NCBI GenBank assembly: GCA_005793025.1
Contig: SXQI01000194.1
Span: forward strand, 1-14,527
From: Verrucomicrobiales bacterium
GTDB taxonomy: Bacteria > Verrucomicrobiota > Verrucomicrobiia > Limisphaerales > SXQI01
DNA: 14,527 nt
Direction of reading: 5' to 3'
Part shown: in pieces, positions 13,304-14,527 of the stretch
How positions within the stretch are numbered: the first letter of the stretch is position 1
Layout: every line of letters begins with the position of its first letter
The notes under the pieces: generated by a model
What the model was told of the DNA's origin: nothing
The model's database searches: none
What the model saw: the letters and a program-made list of their open reading frames with translations, nothing else
Position numbers and translations under genes: made by a program

Positions 13304-14320
13304 ATGGCAGTGCGTTTAGGAAGATTTGAGATGCCGAAGCGGTTGAGCAAAGATGAAGCTACCGCAACCACAACTTATGCAAAGTTTGTGGCGGAACCGT
13401 TTGAAACAGGTTACGGGCACACGATTGGTAACTCGATTCGTCGGGTTTTGCTTTCCTCGTTAGAGGGAGCTGCGATTACCTCGATCAGGATTGATGGGGC
13501 GATGCATGAGTTCACGACGGTTGACGGCGTGGTGGAGGATGTGACAGACATCATTCTGAATTTGAAGAAAGTTCTTTTCACCTCACAAAGTCGCGAGCAG
13601 CAGACTTTGATGCTTTCGGTGAACAAGGATGGTGAAGTGACTGCTGGCGACATTAAATTAGCCGCAGGAGTTGAGGTTGTTAATCCGAAGCAATTGATTT
13701 GCACCTTGGACAAGAAGAAGAAGTTCGAGATGGAGCTTCAGGTTCGTGTGGGACGTGGTTTTTGCTCTGGTGTTGATAATAAGCAGGTTGATCAAGCGAT
13801 TGGCGTCATCGCGATCGATTCGCTGTTTTCACCTGTCACTCGTGTTCGATACGGTGTCGAGAGTGCGCGTGTGGGTCAACGGACTGATTATGATCGTCTG
13901 ATTATTGAGATCTGGACTGATGGCAGAATTACACCTGATGATGCTTTGACGCAGTCCTGTGCGATTTTACAGCATCACCTTGATGTGTTTGTTGGTTACG
14001 ATAAGAACGCTGTCGAATTCGAAGAAGTGCAGGACAAACAGGATGACGAGCGCGCTAAGTTCCGCAAGTTGCTGAACATGAGCGTGAACGAAATCGAGCT
14101 GAGCGTTCGTGCCGCGAATTGTTTGAACAACGCGAACATCACCACGGTTGGCCAATTGGCGATGAAGACCGAAGCTGAGATGTTGAAGTACCGGAATTTT
14201 GGTAAAAAATCACTGAACGAAATCAAAGAAAAGTTGACCAGCCTTGGTTTATCTTTGGGAATGAATATCGATCCAGCCTTGTTGGATTCGCCCAAGGAAG
14301 ATCCAAATAAGGTGGTTTAA
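13304..14320 (+). CDS. rpoA: DNA-directed RNA polymerase subunit alpha
   Basis: RpoA dimerises to start RNA polymerase assembly; its C-terminal domain binds UP elements and activators. The product is 338 aa from ATG 13304. The N-terminal domain has YAKFVAEPFETGYGHTIGNS (25-44), RRVLLSSLEGAAITS (46-60) and TTVDGVVEDVTDIILNLK (71-88). After an acidic linker (about 236-252), the C-terminal domain has NEIELSVRAANCLNNANIT (262-280), with R269 matching E. coli R265, and FGKKSLNEIKEKL (299-311). The frame is open from a TTG at 13283, but the family start (MAVRLGRFEMPKRL) supports 13304. No clear Shine-Dalgarno sequence is seen. Confidence 0.97.
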   Translation: MAVRLGRFEMPKRLSKDEATATTTYAKFVAEPFETGYGHTIGNSIRRVLLSSLEGAAITSIRIDGAMHEFTTVDGVVEDVTDIILNLKKVLFTSQSREQQTLMLSVNKDGEVTAGDIKLAAGVEVVNPKQLICTLDKKKKFEMELQVRVGRGFCSGVDNKQVDQAIGVIAIDSLFSPVTRVRYGVESARVGQRTDYDRLIIEIWTDGRITPDDALTQSCAILQHHLDVFVGYDKNAVEFEEVQDKQDDERAKFRKLLNMSVNEIELSVRAANCLNNANITTVGQLAMKTEAEMLKYRNFGKKSLNEIKEKLTSLGLSLGMNIDPALLDSPKEDPNKVV

Positions 14321-14335
14321 TCCGAACTACTCTCC

Positions 14336-14527
14336 ATGAGACATTTAAAACGCACGGCCAAGTTGGGCCGCACCTCGTCCCATCGCAAAGCGATGTTGGC
14401 TAACATGGTTTGCAGCCTGATCTTGCACAAGCGCATTACGACCACTTTGGCAAAGGCCAAAGCCGTTCGCCCGGTGGCAGAGAAGATGGTTACTTTGGGT
14501 AAGAGTGGAACTCTTCATGATCGCCGC
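14336..14527 (+). CDS. rplQ: 50S ribosomal protein L17, N-terminal part (cut by window edge)
   Basis: L17 lies near the tunnel exit of the 50S subunit. The first 64 codons are present and open to the edge. The sequence MRHLKRTAKLGRTSSHRKAM, followed by LANMVCSLILHKRITTTLAK and AKAVRPVAEKMVTLGKSG, is the strongly conserved L17 N-terminus. It starts 15 nt after rpoA in a pyrimidine-rich spacer without a Shine-Dalgarno sequence. It is the usual last gene of the alpha block. Confidence 0.95.
   Translation, partial: MRHLKRTAKLGRTSSHRKAMLANMVCSLILHKRITTTLAKAKAVRPVAEKMVTLGKSGTLHDRR

Noticed and set aside
13102..13329. 75-aa plus-strand reading frame bridging rpsD and rpoA
   Set aside because: It overlaps the rpsD end and the rpoA start in another frame, and its product resembles nothing I know. 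The gap is better explained as an untranslated spacer.
1..14527. A hidden defence system, mobile element or CRISPR array
   Set aside because: Every stretch is accounted for by conserved ribosomal, translocon, map/infA or rpoA genes with short spacers; there are no spaced repeats, transposase motifs or foreign-looking gene blocks.

Overview
This window is the bacterial S10–spc–alpha ribosomal-protein supercluster, read entirely on the + strand. It runs from the last codons of rpsJ (S10) at the left edge to the first 64 codons of rplQ (L17) at the right edge. I count 29 protein genes, 27 of them complete. There are no RNA genes, mobile elements, phage genes or CRISPR arrays, and no stretch longer than 143 nt lacks a gene. 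I found no undescribed multi-gene system; the interest lies in details of the genes and their junctions.

Organism: the gene order and protein sequences are bacterial. The S4 sequence (Cys-free, with an N-terminal MARYTGP-type start and an IVEFYSR end), the long Ala/Lys-rich leader on S11, the RpoA start of the MAVRLGRFEMPKRL type, the S3 VESYHQGSVPLHTL segment, and the absence of rpmD and adk all remind me of Verrucomicrobiota, perhaps the Opitutae side. This assignment is from memory of family sequences, not a search, so treat it as moderate. Base composition is near 50% G+C.

Layout: (1) S10 block, 1-4822: rpsJ end, rplC, rplD, rplW, rplB, rpsS, rplV, rpsC, rplP, rpmC, rpsQ. (2) spc block, 4837-10279: rplN, rplX, rplE, rpsN, rpsH, rplF, rplR, rpsE, rplO, secY, with no rpmD between rpsE and rplO. 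(3) A 120-nt gap, then map, infA and rpmJ (10400-11480); infA starts inside map and rpmJ starts inside the infA stop. (4) alpha block, 11495-14527: rpsM, rpsK, rpsD, rpoA and the start of rplQ.

The genes build the 30S and 50S subunits and supply the translocon channel (SecY), N-terminal Met removal (Map), initiation factor IF1 and the RNA polymerase alpha subunit. This is the usual growth-rate-linked gene expression cluster. Most junctions are 2-35 nt, consistent with co-transcription and translational coupling.

Points worth a second look: low-complexity N-terminal extensions on S5 (Gly/Arg/Pro octapeptide repeat) and S11 (about 76 residues, Ala/Pro/Lys, with a (GCT)6 tract); a 40-nt out-of-frame map/infA overlap; possible hairpins in all four of the larger intergenic gaps, the most elaborate just before rpoA; and a pattern in which starts without a Shine-Dalgarno sequence nearly all have T just before ATG.
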